Below are positions 29,380 to 40,644 of a stretch of DNA of 64,000 nucleotides, in pieces. Origin of the DNA: Certhia americana (lineage: Eukaryota; Chordata; Aves; Passeriformes; Certhiidae); contig CM031864.1 in assembly GCA_018697195.1 (NCBI GenBank), positions 11,599,970-11,663,969 on the forward strand, given 5' to 3'. The notes below the pieces were generated by a model, which worked only from the letters and a program-made list of their open reading frames with translations, had not been told where the DNA came from and did no database searches. The first letter of the stretch is position 1; the number at the start of each line of letters is the position of its first letter. Both the position numbers and the translations under genes were made by a program.

Positions 29380-32300
29380 GAGCCATGGTAGGAGCCAAGT
29401 TACCAGCAGTATCAGCCTGCTCCCAGAGAGGTGCTGGGGTTTTATTCTGGAGGTGCACACACTGCACCTTCTGTGGATTTCTCCTGGGCACTGGTGAGAG
29501 GTGCCCCTGGCCATCACAGCCTTGGCCAAACACCTGGCCAGTTGCAAAGGGAAACCAGCTGCAAAGAAATCAAAGCAAAGTGAGATGTTCACTGCCAGGG
29601 GGAGGAAACACCTCTGTGCTAAGGACGGCACCAACGTGGGGGCAACGAGAGCCCACACTCACTTCAGTCTCATCCAAAATCCAGCTGCGAGTAAGAGCCT
29701 TACACTTTGCACCCACGCAAAGACAGCTGCTGAAATCACGGCCATGCTACAGGCTTCTGCAAGTTCTCCCTGTCTTGGCCTGGCCGAGTGAAGTAGGATC
29801 CAGCACGTACTGATCTGTGTTAAAATGAGCCCTCTGCACTGGGACAGACCCAGGAAACCAGGCTAACTAACAGCCTATTCTAGAATGCCTTTTTTTTTTT
29901 TTTTTTGAGCCAAAAGGCTCCCCTCAAATAAGTATATTACTTTAACCAAAAGCATAAAGTTTAGTTTTACAGAATCCAAAGACATAGTAGAATCCAGAAA
30001 AAACACAAACCAACAAGAGATGTCTAGCCAGACTCCCACCTCACAAGTACACTAAAGAAGAAAAACTTTCCTGCAAAAGTTCATAACCCTACCTCTGTGT
30101 CAAGAGGCAGAATTGAAGAAGTAACAACATAAAATCTGCTGAAATACTTGTGTCCCCAAGTGTAATTCTTCAAATCTGCATTTTATTAATGGGAAGCTAC
30201 TCACGAACAAGGCTCTAGCAAGCAGGCACACACTATCTAAAACTCATGTTCAAAAATATATGCTTCATCCTCAGATTAAGTACAAGTTTACAAGTATTTT
30301 TTTTTTTACCATGTAACACAGGCGTTAGCATACACACACTGTAAAGGAATTTTGGTGGTATTAAAGTAGTCTCAACAAAACCACTAAGAATATATATTAC
30401 AGAATTATTTCCACGCCTTCTAGTACATAGGTTTAAGAGGCCAATTTTCTTTATTTATATTAATTATGCTTCATATTTCACTGAACTTTGACATGATAAA
30501 TGTATTATTGGATTTTGTGTGCATCTTCTAGTCAATTTGTGTAATCTTGCAAATTTTGTAGTACAAGTAGTTAAAATACAATGGACAGTACATTCATAAA
30601 TTACAGATTTTTCCTTAAGGTAAGGGAATTATTATTGATTCTGTAACAACTAAACCTTTGACTGAATTTGGTGAAACAAATATTACTTAATATGACATAA
30701 ACAAACATAACTCCTTTTCACTTGCAGAAAACAGTAGTTTGGAAAAAGGAAACAACTCAATCTAAAAACAAGATCACTTTTTTCTCCTTTACCCCCATCT
30801 CACATCTTTGAAGCATGTAACACCTCAACACGTTCTTAATTCACTCTGTCCAAAAGGCTTCTTTGCCACATATATGGTTATTCTTCAAGACAAAAGATCA
30901 GAAGCACAGTATTTGCCACATAAAATATGGGGTTTTTTTTTGAATAAGCAGCCTAAAATCTAAACACTAGACTAGCCTTTTTCATACTTCTCAGATCTAA
31001 TTTATCTTCCCAATTGACCATCCTATCAAAATACATCTAGGGAGAAGAAATCTAACACACTGATATAACAATTACCAAAACTCTTCCAGAAAAATAGATG
31101 CAGATCATCCCACTTCTTTACCTACTCAGAAAACGCTCTAGAAAAATGATGACTTTTGCAAAACACTAAGATCTAATTTTGTGAGGAAATCTAACAGCAG
31201 AATTAAGTACCATCCCATGAGTAACTTCCTGCTCCAGAGAGAACAGATACTGCAAAGCTCAAGTGCCTGGCTGCCTTCAGCAGCAAGGATGACACATGAG
31301 AGAAGAATCCATACACAGGAGGGATAGAAAAGCAACTCTGCTCTGTGGATCTCATAAAATAGAACAGATGTTATTCTTTGTATAAACACATACAATTCAG
31401 CGTTAAACACAGTACTTGCAGGAGATTAAAAAAAAAAAAAAACAAAGGAGGAGAGGCCTATGAAGCCAATAGGTAATTCCTCACCATGGTCAAGCACATG
31501 AATGCTTTGTTTGGTTTCAAGTGATGACCGGATTTCCAGCACTGCTTTTGAAAGAACAATGCCTCATGGCTGCCATTCATGTTTTTTCTCCATTCAATTT
31601 CATGTGACAACTCCAAACTATAAACTTCTTGTGCCAACCTAAATAATTCCTCTTTCTCAGTAACGCTAGAGGAAAGTACTTACCCACTTGCCAGCTGCAG
31701 CTGAAATTTTGTGCCAAGAAATAAATGTCTTTTGGACAGGTTGTAAACCGGAAGCTTCTATGCCTGCTAAAGAACAAGAATAAAAATGGGACCATCCTAT
31801 TCCTTCACAGATAAATGGTATTGCTCTATTTCAGCTACACAGTGGATTGCACTTGATTAAAGCATCCAAACAGAGCTTCCTCTGAATACAGTGACCAGAT
31901 ATTAGGAGATACTTTTGTCAATTCTGATCTCAACCAGGCTTTTTATAAACATTGCTTCCATCCTCTGCTACAAAAACCCTAACTTATCTCTGTATTTCCA
32001 ATCTTTAGAATAAAGTTTGCAGATAATAGAGTCCTTGAAGGACCAAGACCTGTTTCACCCTTTTTTCTGCTAAGACACAGGTGTATAAACATTGCGTGCA
32101 CACTGACATTAAATAGTAAGTGCTCCAGCTTCCCCTACTTGGACTTCTTTCGCACTCCCAGGAGATTTCGACCTTCCTACAGACAGCAAACACTTGCAGG
32201 CACTGGTCACTAAGTTCTCATGATCAACATAAGGCAAAGACCAAGGCATCTTTCCCACTGGCCAGAAAGAAGAGGATTAGCAGAGAGTAGAAGGGACAGG

Positions 32301-35300
32301 TTTTGTGGCAGAATGGCTAAACTAGAAATTAAAAGAAGAGATTGTGAATAAAGCGCTCTATCTAGGTCCAAGTCAATACTGGGTTTCTCTTCCTCCTAGA
32401 CCTGAGTGGTTACTGGGTTCCTTAGCTTTGCAGGCTGGGATTCCCCACGTTTCATCAGGTGCCCCTGCACCCACAGGTGATACACACACGTATACAAGTG
32501 TGACACACAGTGCAGCAGCACACAACCCCAATACATGCACTTCACTCTTCCTTGTCCTTCTCCCAACTCACATAGGCTTCCTAAGTAAGGATGTTACTGC
32601 CTGTTAACGTGTTCTGGTTTTTTAGGGGGGCTCTCCAAAGCTTTGTGAAGCTTCTCATAATGGCAGTGTCAAAGGCACAAATAAGACCTGTGTTGTTGCA
32701 GCAGAAAGTGGCCTTTTCCTCTTTAACCTACAATCACAGGCTCCTTCCCCATGCTGACCACTATAACATTTTCATTTTGGCAGGGACATGAATTTTATGT
32801 TCACAAAAATGCTGCCAAAATGCCAGTTAAAAAATTCAACTAATATGAATATGTAAAGATGAACATGTATACTGCTAAAAAGCCAAGTACTCTCTCCCAT
32901 AGAAAACAAAAATAAAATCATCGTTAGTAAAAGCACATAAACAAATGATAATGAGGTACATTAAAAGAAATATACGTCTCAAAATAAGCATCAGTATCAT
33001 GAACTTCATTTTAATGTAAGAGTAGTTACATCTATCACCTTCACAAATAGAGCCAAGCAGTGCTTGTTCCCCTTGCTCATTAAAGCTCTACAACTGGTAC
33101 CTCCTGTATGCCCACATGTACCATTTCATTAAGCTCACTTGACATGAGATGAAGAAAGAGTACAAGAAAATTGCATATTCCCTGCCTAAAGTAAACTTGT
33201 CATTTAAACCTTGTGTATAGATAGAATTTGATATAGCACTGGCGCAGTGAGTCATTCGTCAGTTTTAGAGTTTGTACGACAGTATTCTTACATATGTTTT
33301 GCAATACTTTCCAGTTCGCTACCACCCCATGTAATTACAAGTTTTTACTGGAAAGGAAGTATATATTTTGGGTTTGAACACTGCACTAAGATCTGTAGAA
33401 ACAACGTTTACTTTTATGGTCAGATTTTGAGCAGAAGTAAATCTACAGAAGGAATCCTCACATACTGGATGAAAGATGAAAGTCAAAGCATTGCTTTTAA
33501 AGGAGGGCAAGCAATGATGGAGAGCATCACAAATATTTCTCAATGAATTACTCCAAACATAAATATAAGCAAGTATCCTGTCAATTTCCTTCAAAAGCTG
33601 TTTCTTAGCTATATAAGTTAAAACTGCATTCATTCAGAACACTATATGAAACAGATAGTAGCTACTACATGTGCTTTACTTGAAAATAACAGATGATTTC
33701 ATATCCTTCTGTACTGAGGCAAGATATCACATTAAAAATTTTCCCTACTGTCTTACCTTCACCTTTTAAGTTGCAAAACAGACATGAGTAATTTAACGCT
33801 CAACCATGGTTTCTAAGAAGCACTAAAAAACCACTGAAACAGAAAGATTTGTCCTGATTAATACTACTAACAAGATCAGCTCAGACTATCATGTGGTGGC
33901 ATCCAACTCACTCCAACACTTCACAGGAAAGTTTGCAATTCTTCAAGAGGCACAAGGCCCCGTTTTGATTTGCACACAGCCATAGGTTTACTGTTCAGGT
34001 AAACTTCTTCAGTCTCTTAAAGCAGATTATTAGTAGTATTCCTTTCCACTATCTAAATTCACATCAAATGGATCTACTGAATTGTACATCTCCTGCTATC
34101 TGATAAAAAGCTGGAGAGAAAAAGCACCCTTTGCCCAATTACAGACACCTGGTTAAGATTCACAAAGGGGAGACAACAACTCGCGGGTTTTTTCCCTCCC
34201 AACTGCATATACTATGACCTACAAGAAACATTGTCTGCTTAAAAGTAATGCTTAAATGGAGATCTATGGCTGAACATTATCACAAGGATTGCACTTACTT
34301 GACAGTCTGCTATTAGCCAACTCCATTATCGCTATTTGCAGTTTTTAAATGTACAGATTCAGAAGTAACTGTACAAAGCCTCCATTACAAGTGGATTTAT
34401 GGAAAGCCACAGCAATAATCATCTTCATTAGGCATATCTTCCCACAGCCCTGCATTATGTGGACACAAAGAGGAAAACATTTCTTCTCCGTTACCCACAA
34501 GCTTAGATCTTTCCCTTTATAATCACAAGCTTTGATTGTCTCCTCTGCTTTTGCCAATGACAATTATCTCACATTCCCAAAAGCAGGACGTAGTTAAAAA
34601 AAAAAAATTAAAAATACCTGCATACCTCTCAACCCACAACCAATATACAACGTAGGACGGCTTCTCCTTTGATTTTTCAGAAACTGACACGTTCACAGGC
34701 AACATGAATGAGAATAAAATGTTGTCTGTAGCTTCTACTATTTTGCTAATTGCCCCAACCAGTATGTAGCCAAGACATATTCATGGACACACACATGCAA
34801 AGAAAAGGGCTGATAGCAATATTTGTAACTAAACCGTATAAAAAACCCGCTTGATCTAAAGTTAAGGTATAACTTTTTGGCCATAAAATGTTTTAACCCC
34901 TTCACACATGTGGTCATGTTGCATCCTATTTCAAAAGCTAGAAGTAGGCTAAGACACACATTATGATGACTCGTTAAAGGCAGAAACTGAGACCTTAAAT
35001 AATTCAACACTGTCACCCACCACACATTCAGATCACAAACTGGCTGCTTTGCCACACAGATTTTACTCTTTGCTTTCAAAGTTCAGATTGCTGATCATGC
35101 GTTTCACAGTACGGATATCTATTACTCCTACGTCCTCAGTCTCACAACAAACCACCACAGAAGAAATAATAAAATCAGGATTAAAGTACACTTGTTCCTT
35201 CCATAAAACCAACCTCGTGAGCCACGCATTTCCTGCATTATCATAATGAATGCAATGGACTTTTTTTAAAAATCTGCTTTCAAAGCCGAACTGGCAGTCT

Positions 35301-35805
35301 TGGAACAATCACCCAGCAACCAGACACAGAGATAAGTCATTTGCAGCACAGGACCTTAGTAATCTTAAATTAAATTTGTCATTTTCCTAGCATTTACCCT
35401 GAAAAATGAACAAAGGTGGTTACAGATGCAGCACAAGGAAACTCTATTTGCTCACTGTGCCTGCACAAGTTAGCTGCCTTCAGAGATCTCTAAACCAACA
35501 AATATTCAAGTGACGCTCTGATTATCCAGTTATCGTCAGCCCAAATCACTTTTTACAGCTCAGTTCTAAACTTGACAAGAGAATATTACATCTGATACTG
35601 ATAATACGGCTTCATTTGGTTACATATGAAATAAACACGAAACTCCAAAACGCTTCAGAACAGCTGCCCCAGTCAGTCTCCTGGAAACAGACCACATCTT
35701 TCCCACACAAGAGGTTCGCGGGAACAGACCTTTAACAGCGCGGAAATACTTTCTTTCATTGAATTTAATTTACGCCAGCTATCTGAACTGCTTGAAGTTG
35801 GGTCT
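29380..35805. other. Non-coding sequence approaching the CpG island
   Basis: Mostly AT-rich intron-like DNA. T17 at 29,890-29,906 and A15 at 31,428-31,442 are the clearest simple repeats. CpG content rises from about 35,600 toward the island. Minus-strand open frames of 81 codons (35,063-35,308) and 113 codons (34,738-35,079) have no recognisable domain. Confidence 0.45.
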
Positions 35806-35809
35806 CAAC

Positions 35810-36908
35810 AGTTTGTGGGCGCAGAAACCACCGCGAAGGCAAACGCACCCGCCCACTGCCTTCGCCTCCCGCTCGCCCCGGGCTGCCTGCGCCCACCCCG
35901 CGCCGCTCCACACGAGCCCGCCCGGCCCCCGGGGTGTCCCGCGGGGGAGCACTGCCCGCCCCACCGGCACCCCCGACCAGGCAGGCGGCACAACAGGTTG
36001 AGGAGGCGGCGGCGGGGCAGGAGCTGGCCCCGCGGAGGCTGCAGCCGCACTCCCCAGGGAGAGCGAACGGGGGGAGACCGAGACAAATACCCCCACCCCC
36101 ATCCCGCTCTGGGGAGCTGGCACCCCGGGAGCAGCGGCGGAGCTCCTGCCCGCTCCCGCCGGGGGCCCTTTGTTCTCGCCACCCAAGACGCCGCCGCCCG
36201 GCAGCCCCGCGCTCTCCCAGGCGGCGGCTCGCCCCACCAGGGGGGAAAGGCGCGGTCTGCCGCCCCCCGCTGCAGCGCCCTCCCTCGCTCCCTCCTCCCG
36301 CCGCAGAAACGGCCGGCGCCAGCCGCGGGAAGCGCTTCGGGCCACCGCCGATCATCCCCGCGCCTCGCACACGGCACGGGCACCGCGCCCGGGACGCCCC
36401 GCGGGGCGCGACCCCTCTGCCCCGAGCCCACCGCCAGAAGTCCGCCCGCCGGGGCTGCCCCGAGCGCCGCAGCCCGCCCGGGAAGGTCACGCCGCGGCGG
36501 CAATCCCCGAACCCCCGGCACCGCGGCGCCGGCAGGTGCCTGGCTGCCCCCCGCCGCCCCGGGGAGGCTCCGCGGGGCGCAGCCGGTGGCCGCCGGAAAA
36601 CCGCGTGGCGGCCCCAGCGGACGGTAGGGGGACTCCGGTACCGCACGGCGGCCCCCACGGGGCACCCGGGGCGGCGGCGGAGCCGAAGCGGGCGGCGGGG
36701 CCATCGCTCGGGGGCCGCGATCCGCGGGGCTCAACAGGCGGCAGAGTTTGTCGGCTCCCAGGGAGACGATCCCCCCGCGTCGGGAGCCGGACACGGGGCT
36801 GAGGAGGGAAAGGCGACGCAGCCGAACCACTTACCGGGGCTCCGGGGCTCCGCCGTCCGCATGCTGCCTCCGGGCGCCGCGCGAGAACCCGCTCCGCTCC
36901 CCGCCGGC
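35810..36908. promoter_or_regulatory. CpG island promoter
   Basis: GC content rises abruptly at about 35,815 and CpG is abundant up to the assembly gap. From 35,820 to about 36,480 the plus strand is strongly C-rich (C33 G18 at 35,881-35,940; C32 G17 at 36,181-36,240). From about 36,540 it moves to parity or G excess (G32 C20 at 36,661-36,720; G26 C17 at 36,781-36,840). No TATA box stands out. The island contains the donor and ATG of a minus-strand first exon, so it is best read as that gene's promoter and early intron 1. GC-rich open frames across it on both strands (up to 341 codons) are by-products of low stop frequency. Confidence 0.85.
36835..36862 (-). CDS. First coding exon of an unidentified gene (5' end)
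   Basis: On the minus strand an ATG at 36,862-36,860 opens a frame reading MRTAEPRSP plus the first base of the next codon. At 36,834 it meets CCCCG|GTAAGTGG, a consensus 5' splice site, so the intron is phase 1. Base -3 is A, favourable for initiation; +4 is C, less so. Upstream in this frame there is no stop before the assembly gap 46 bases away, so translation could begin further upstream. The 5' untranslated region and transcription start probably lie in the gap. A very short first coding exon in a CpG island, followed by a very long intron, is a common vertebrate arrangement. I do not recognise the protein from nine residues and assign no symbol. The splice donor is the strongest evidence; the start choice is less certain. 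Confidence 0.5.
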
Positions 36909-37308
36909 NNNNNNNNNNNNNNNNNNNNNNNNNNNNNNNNNNNNNNNNNNNNNNNNNNNNNNNNNNNNNNNNNNNNNNNNNNNNNNNNNNNNNNNNNNNN
37001 NNNNNNNNNNNNNNNNNNNNNNNNNNNNNNNNNNNNNNNNNNNNNNNNNNNNNNNNNNNNNNNNNNNNNNNNNNNNNNNNNNNNNNNNNNNNNNNNNNNN
37101 NNNNNNNNNNNNNNNNNNNNNNNNNNNNNNNNNNNNNNNNNNNNNNNNNNNNNNNNNNNNNNNNNNNNNNNNNNNNNNNNNNNNNNNNNNNNNNNNNNNN
37201 NNNNNNNNNNNNNNNNNNNNNNNNNNNNNNNNNNNNNNNNNNNNNNNNNNNNNNNNNNNNNNNNNNNNNNNNNNNNNNNNNNNNNNNNNNNNNNNNNNNN
37301 NNNNNNNN
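36909..37308. other. Assembly gap, 400 N
   Basis: Exactly 400 unknown bases at the right side of the CpG island, followed at once by a T tract. The round length may be a placeholder. GC-rich first exons are often lost from bird assemblies, so the missing DNA is probably island and 5' untranslated sequence. Any open frame crossing it is meaningless. Confidence 0.99.
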
Positions 37309-39869
37309 TTTTTTTTTCCCCTCTGTGATCTCCAGGATTTCTCTTGGTGTTCCTTTGTGGATCTTTGGCCGTTATCATCTCTCCTCCAGCCAGTGTGATG
37401 GTATGAGCCAAATAGTTTGTAGAGGTTCTTCCTCTGTCCTGGCATTGTTGCCTCAAGCACTCTTAGGAGCACTGGACTTGACACTACTGAATGTGATGCC
37501 TGGCCCCTCATGTGTCACTTGCCTTGGCCCTAGACTGAGCACCTAAAGGCAGTTTTGCACCCCTGCCACATCACAGGAAGCTCTGGCACCTAAAGCCTTT
37601 GGTTCTGGGGATATTTTCCTTCCTGCACGGCATCCAAGTACTGCTGCAAAACAGCCCTTCTGTGCATTACACAGTGAGGCCACGGAGTTTAGAGTAAGTG
37701 GTGCTGGCTGAGTGCCACACAGCACTGCCAAAGTGCCCATGGGCTCCACTCTCTGTGTTAAAATTTGGATCTGCTTCAGGATGCTCTGGAGTGCAAGACC
37801 ATGGGGAAGGCGGGAGATCCCTGCTCCAGAGAAGGGATTCACAGAGCTGCCAGAGCTCCAGCTCAAGGAGCAGCCATGTTGGCAAGTTTAAGTGCGGCCG
37901 TGTCTACTCAACCCCCATTCATTTTATGTATAAGCAACAGGTTATAGAAGTTTGCTTGAAAAATGGAAGATGTGTGGCTCGTTATTCCTTTACTAATCTT
38001 GTCAGATGTTTATAAATTTTTGAGTGGAGATACTGAAATATCTGGCCAATCTACCAGATAAATTTTTAAGATCTTTTCAGACACCTAAAGATGCAGGTTT
38101 CTAAACACCAATGTGGATTCATGTGACTGACACAGACCTGCCTCATAAACTTTTGATGCCCTGAAGCTTCTAGCCAAGACTTGCAGGTAAATGATTGTCC
38201 CACGAGCGAAACCATTAATCATCTGAACCATGAAACAGTTTTCATAATATACAGCTACCACCCTAAACTCTTGGTTACTCCCCCATGCACTCTATGCCTG
38301 CACAATGTAAAAACCTGGAAAGCTGTGAATAATGTAAGCCCACTGGACACTGGTGCTCCACTTGATATGAGATGACTGGTTTGTCACCCCTTTACCTCTC
38401 TGAGGACTTCACAGTTATGGGGCACTGTTCCTCAAAGCAAAGGCATCATCTTCAGAGGCTTGCATAGTACAGGACACAGCAGCATGTTGTCACCAGAGCT
38501 GTATTCTGTAAGGAGCTGAACGAAAGTCCTAAAGCCCTGAGAATGATCCACCAGTTCACACATAGCACCCAAGTGTATCATCTCAGTAGTTCTCATGGCT
38601 CCCGCCTGCTCAGCCGTTTCAGTGGTAAGCTTTTCGGAAAGCAAAGTCTCAGTGTGTATTTGCAGTATTCAATTTGGAGGTCACTGCTCCAGGTGGCTCT
38701 TCCTTCCCTTTGATCCAGCTCTTCGGAGTAAATGCACACACCCATACCTTTGTCCTGTGTGCATCTTGATAGCCAGCTAGTGTGTAGATACAGTGGAGTT
38801 TGCCTTTACAATAATGAATTGGTATAAAATCAAAGGACTGGGGTGCTGATTTTTTAAAGACTTGTCAGAACAACTTCCCTTTTGTTTCAGATGTTGCGAA
38901 ACTTGCTAAGTGTTCTGGATTGAATCTGTAAACTGCAGAGCTTGTCAGGAGCTTGTCCTCTCTCCAACTGTTGGTGTTTTTTTGAGGGAGTATTCTTGCT
39001 GCTGACTGTTTCTCACCTGATTTTATGGTAATTGTCAATTGTATTGTCAGGTCTACTGGTCTGATTCACAAGTGCCTCGTGCAATGCTCAACTTGGTGCT
39101 CATGTAAGATAATACATCTCCATCTGTAGATCTGCTTGACAGCACAGCTTGAGGACCATATGGCCATGACTCTGACTGCCCACCATTTTTTCAATATTAC
39201 CCCCTAGACTCTTTCATTTCCTTTGTAATACAGGATTATTAGAATACTGTTTTGCTCCAAATAATAATAATAAAAAAAATCTGTTTAGCCCATTTCTGTT
39301 ATTCTCCAATTGAAGGAACTAAAGCCATAGAGAGACAGTCCTGATGTTTCCCCATCCATAGCACTAAATTGTCTGGGTTGTAAAATCTTTCTAAGGAGGT
39401 CAACAACTTCCCCTTAATTTTGCCTAACTATACCTTGTACTTTTGAAGAAATAAAGGTCAGTGTTGTAATAACAGTGCACTCACAATGCTGAAGTGGTAT
39501 TTGCTTCTGTTTTCTGGCCAAGGCCTGTGAGTTCCTTGTGTACCTTAGTAGAAAGTATGTTAAAGTATCTTTCCCTTTCTACATTGGTTGTCTCAGCTGG
39601 CTGACCAGTGCTGGTCAGGATATGTGCTCTCTCTTACTGTAGCTTTGCATAGAGCTTAGCACAGTGGAGCTTCCCACTTTACTGATGCCTTAGAGGTCCT
39701 ACAAATCACATAAACATGACTCAGAATCCTCATATTTTGTTTTCCTCCTTCTCCTCACACCAAAGCAGAAAGCTAAGATTATTGGGGGAAAAAAGCAAAC
39801 AAACCAAAATCAAGCACCACTAGAAAATTTGGTCCTGGTGTGTAGATATATTTTGGGCATTATTGAAAA

Positions 39870-39900
<31 letters not shown>

Positions 39901-40470
39901 GAAAAAGTTTTCTGCTCCTGACTGAATAAAATGTGCTAGAAGAAGACCCTGGGGATGCTGGTCACCAAGACAAAAATTGAAATGACCTCCTGCTAAGGGC
40001 TGAATTCCAGAGTCCTAGGCAGACTCTTCTTAAATGTAACCACTTCGTCAGAAAAACAGTGCCGCAGATGAATATTTGCAGCATGGTCTGCATGTGTCCA
40101 GCCTCCAGGAATATCAGCTTGGTGTTCTTTTCTAACCCTAAATTAATGCAATGGAAATACTAAAATACATTATGTACATGTAAGTTAAAGCAAACAATGC
40201 ACAAAATACAGTGACTTTGCCGCTGAAATGGTTTCTGCTCCACTCTGTTTACTGCCAAAGGTTGCTCCTCCTCCATTTTTTCCATTCTTGTCAGTTCCTT
40301 GAGAAGCTGTGTTTTTTCTGGGTTTCATTGTGAAGACATCTGTGCTCAGCCAGTCCAAGAGTTGATCTGGTGGTCTTCAGCTCCAATCCTTCATGGTTTG
40401 GCAGACCACAAGCTTCTAGGCTATAGAATACAGGCTGCCAAAGAGAAGGAGAGGAGCACTGATCACACTG
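37309..40470. other. Non-coding sequence right of the island
   Basis: No exon is supported. The transition from gap to ordinary AT-rich DNA is abrupt: a T tract at 37,309-37,317 and no CpG shore. The plus strand is T-rich (A7 C12 G15 T26 at 38,941-39,000). A run of 25 A lies at 39,876-39,900. Confidence 0.5.
39876..39900. repeat. Poly(A) tract, 25 bases
   Basis: Uninterrupted A25 on the plus strand. No AATAAA lies just upstream and no parental retrocopy could be recognised, so a processed pseudogene is not claimed. Confidence 0.9.
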
Positions 40471-40474
40471 GTAT

Positions 40475-40640
40475 TTGAGCACTTCCTAAGCTAATGTATT
40501 TATCTTCACAGGATTTCTGTGAGGTAGGAAATTACTACTGTCCCTCTTTTAGAGGTGAAAAACAGATGCCAGCAGAAACTAATTGACTTAGCTAATGTTG
40601 CACAGGAGCTAGTGGCACAGCAGAGAAATGAGATCAGCTG
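40475..40640 (-). mobile_element. MIR-like SINE relic
   Basis: The plus strand runs 'gagcacttcctaagc', 'tctgtgaggtaggaaatta', 'agaggtgaaaaacagatg', 'aattgacttagctaatgttg', 'cacaggagctagtggca', in that order. This follows the reverse complement of the ancient MIR/CORE-SINE consensus segment by segment (last-exon-like 'gaggtag.tatta', 'gatgaggaaac', 'cttgcccaaggtcacacagctagtggca'). The element is therefore on the minus strand. MIR-like copies are known in amniotes generally and are rare, old relics in birds. Recognition is by eye. Confidence 0.6.
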
Positions 40641-40644
40641 CCAG

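Larger units (their letters stand above)
1..36834 (-). other. Presumed first intron of the minus-strand gene
   Basis: Going leftward on the minus strand from the splice donor at 36,834 I find no convincing coding exon before the window edge, so intron 1 would exceed 36.8 kb. The open frames here are mostly 60-115 codons, lie on both strands without preference, and none shows a domain I can defend. The plus strand is often A- and C-rich: A21 C18 G10 T11 at 4261-4320, and A21 C17 G11 T11 at 24,301-24,360. That is the reverse complement of the usual T/G excess on a vertebrate coding strand, and so agrees with minus-strand transcription. Some lines run the other way, for example 30,421-30,480. 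Small exons cannot be excluded by eye. Confidence 0.4.

Noticed and set aside
29274..29813. 179-codon plus-strand open frame
   Set aside because: It reads through a good splice donor at 29,376, overlaps frames on the other strand, and shows no domain; only the small bracketed segment is kept as a candidate exon.
35765..36830. Long open frames on both strands of the CpG island (up to 341 codons on the minus strand, 270 and 210 on the plus strand)
   Set aside because: Overlapping frames in GC-rich DNA arise from scarcity of stop codons; products are low-complexity Arg/Pro/Gly/Ala with no domain, and the frames contradict each other.
36731..37511. Open frames of 216-464 codons crossing 36,909-37,308
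   Set aside because: They run through 400 unknown bases; the apparent length is an artefact of the gap.
39876..39900. Poly(A) run as the tail of a processed pseudogene
   Set aside because: No AATAAA just upstream, no recognisable gene sequence before it, and no target-site duplication seen.
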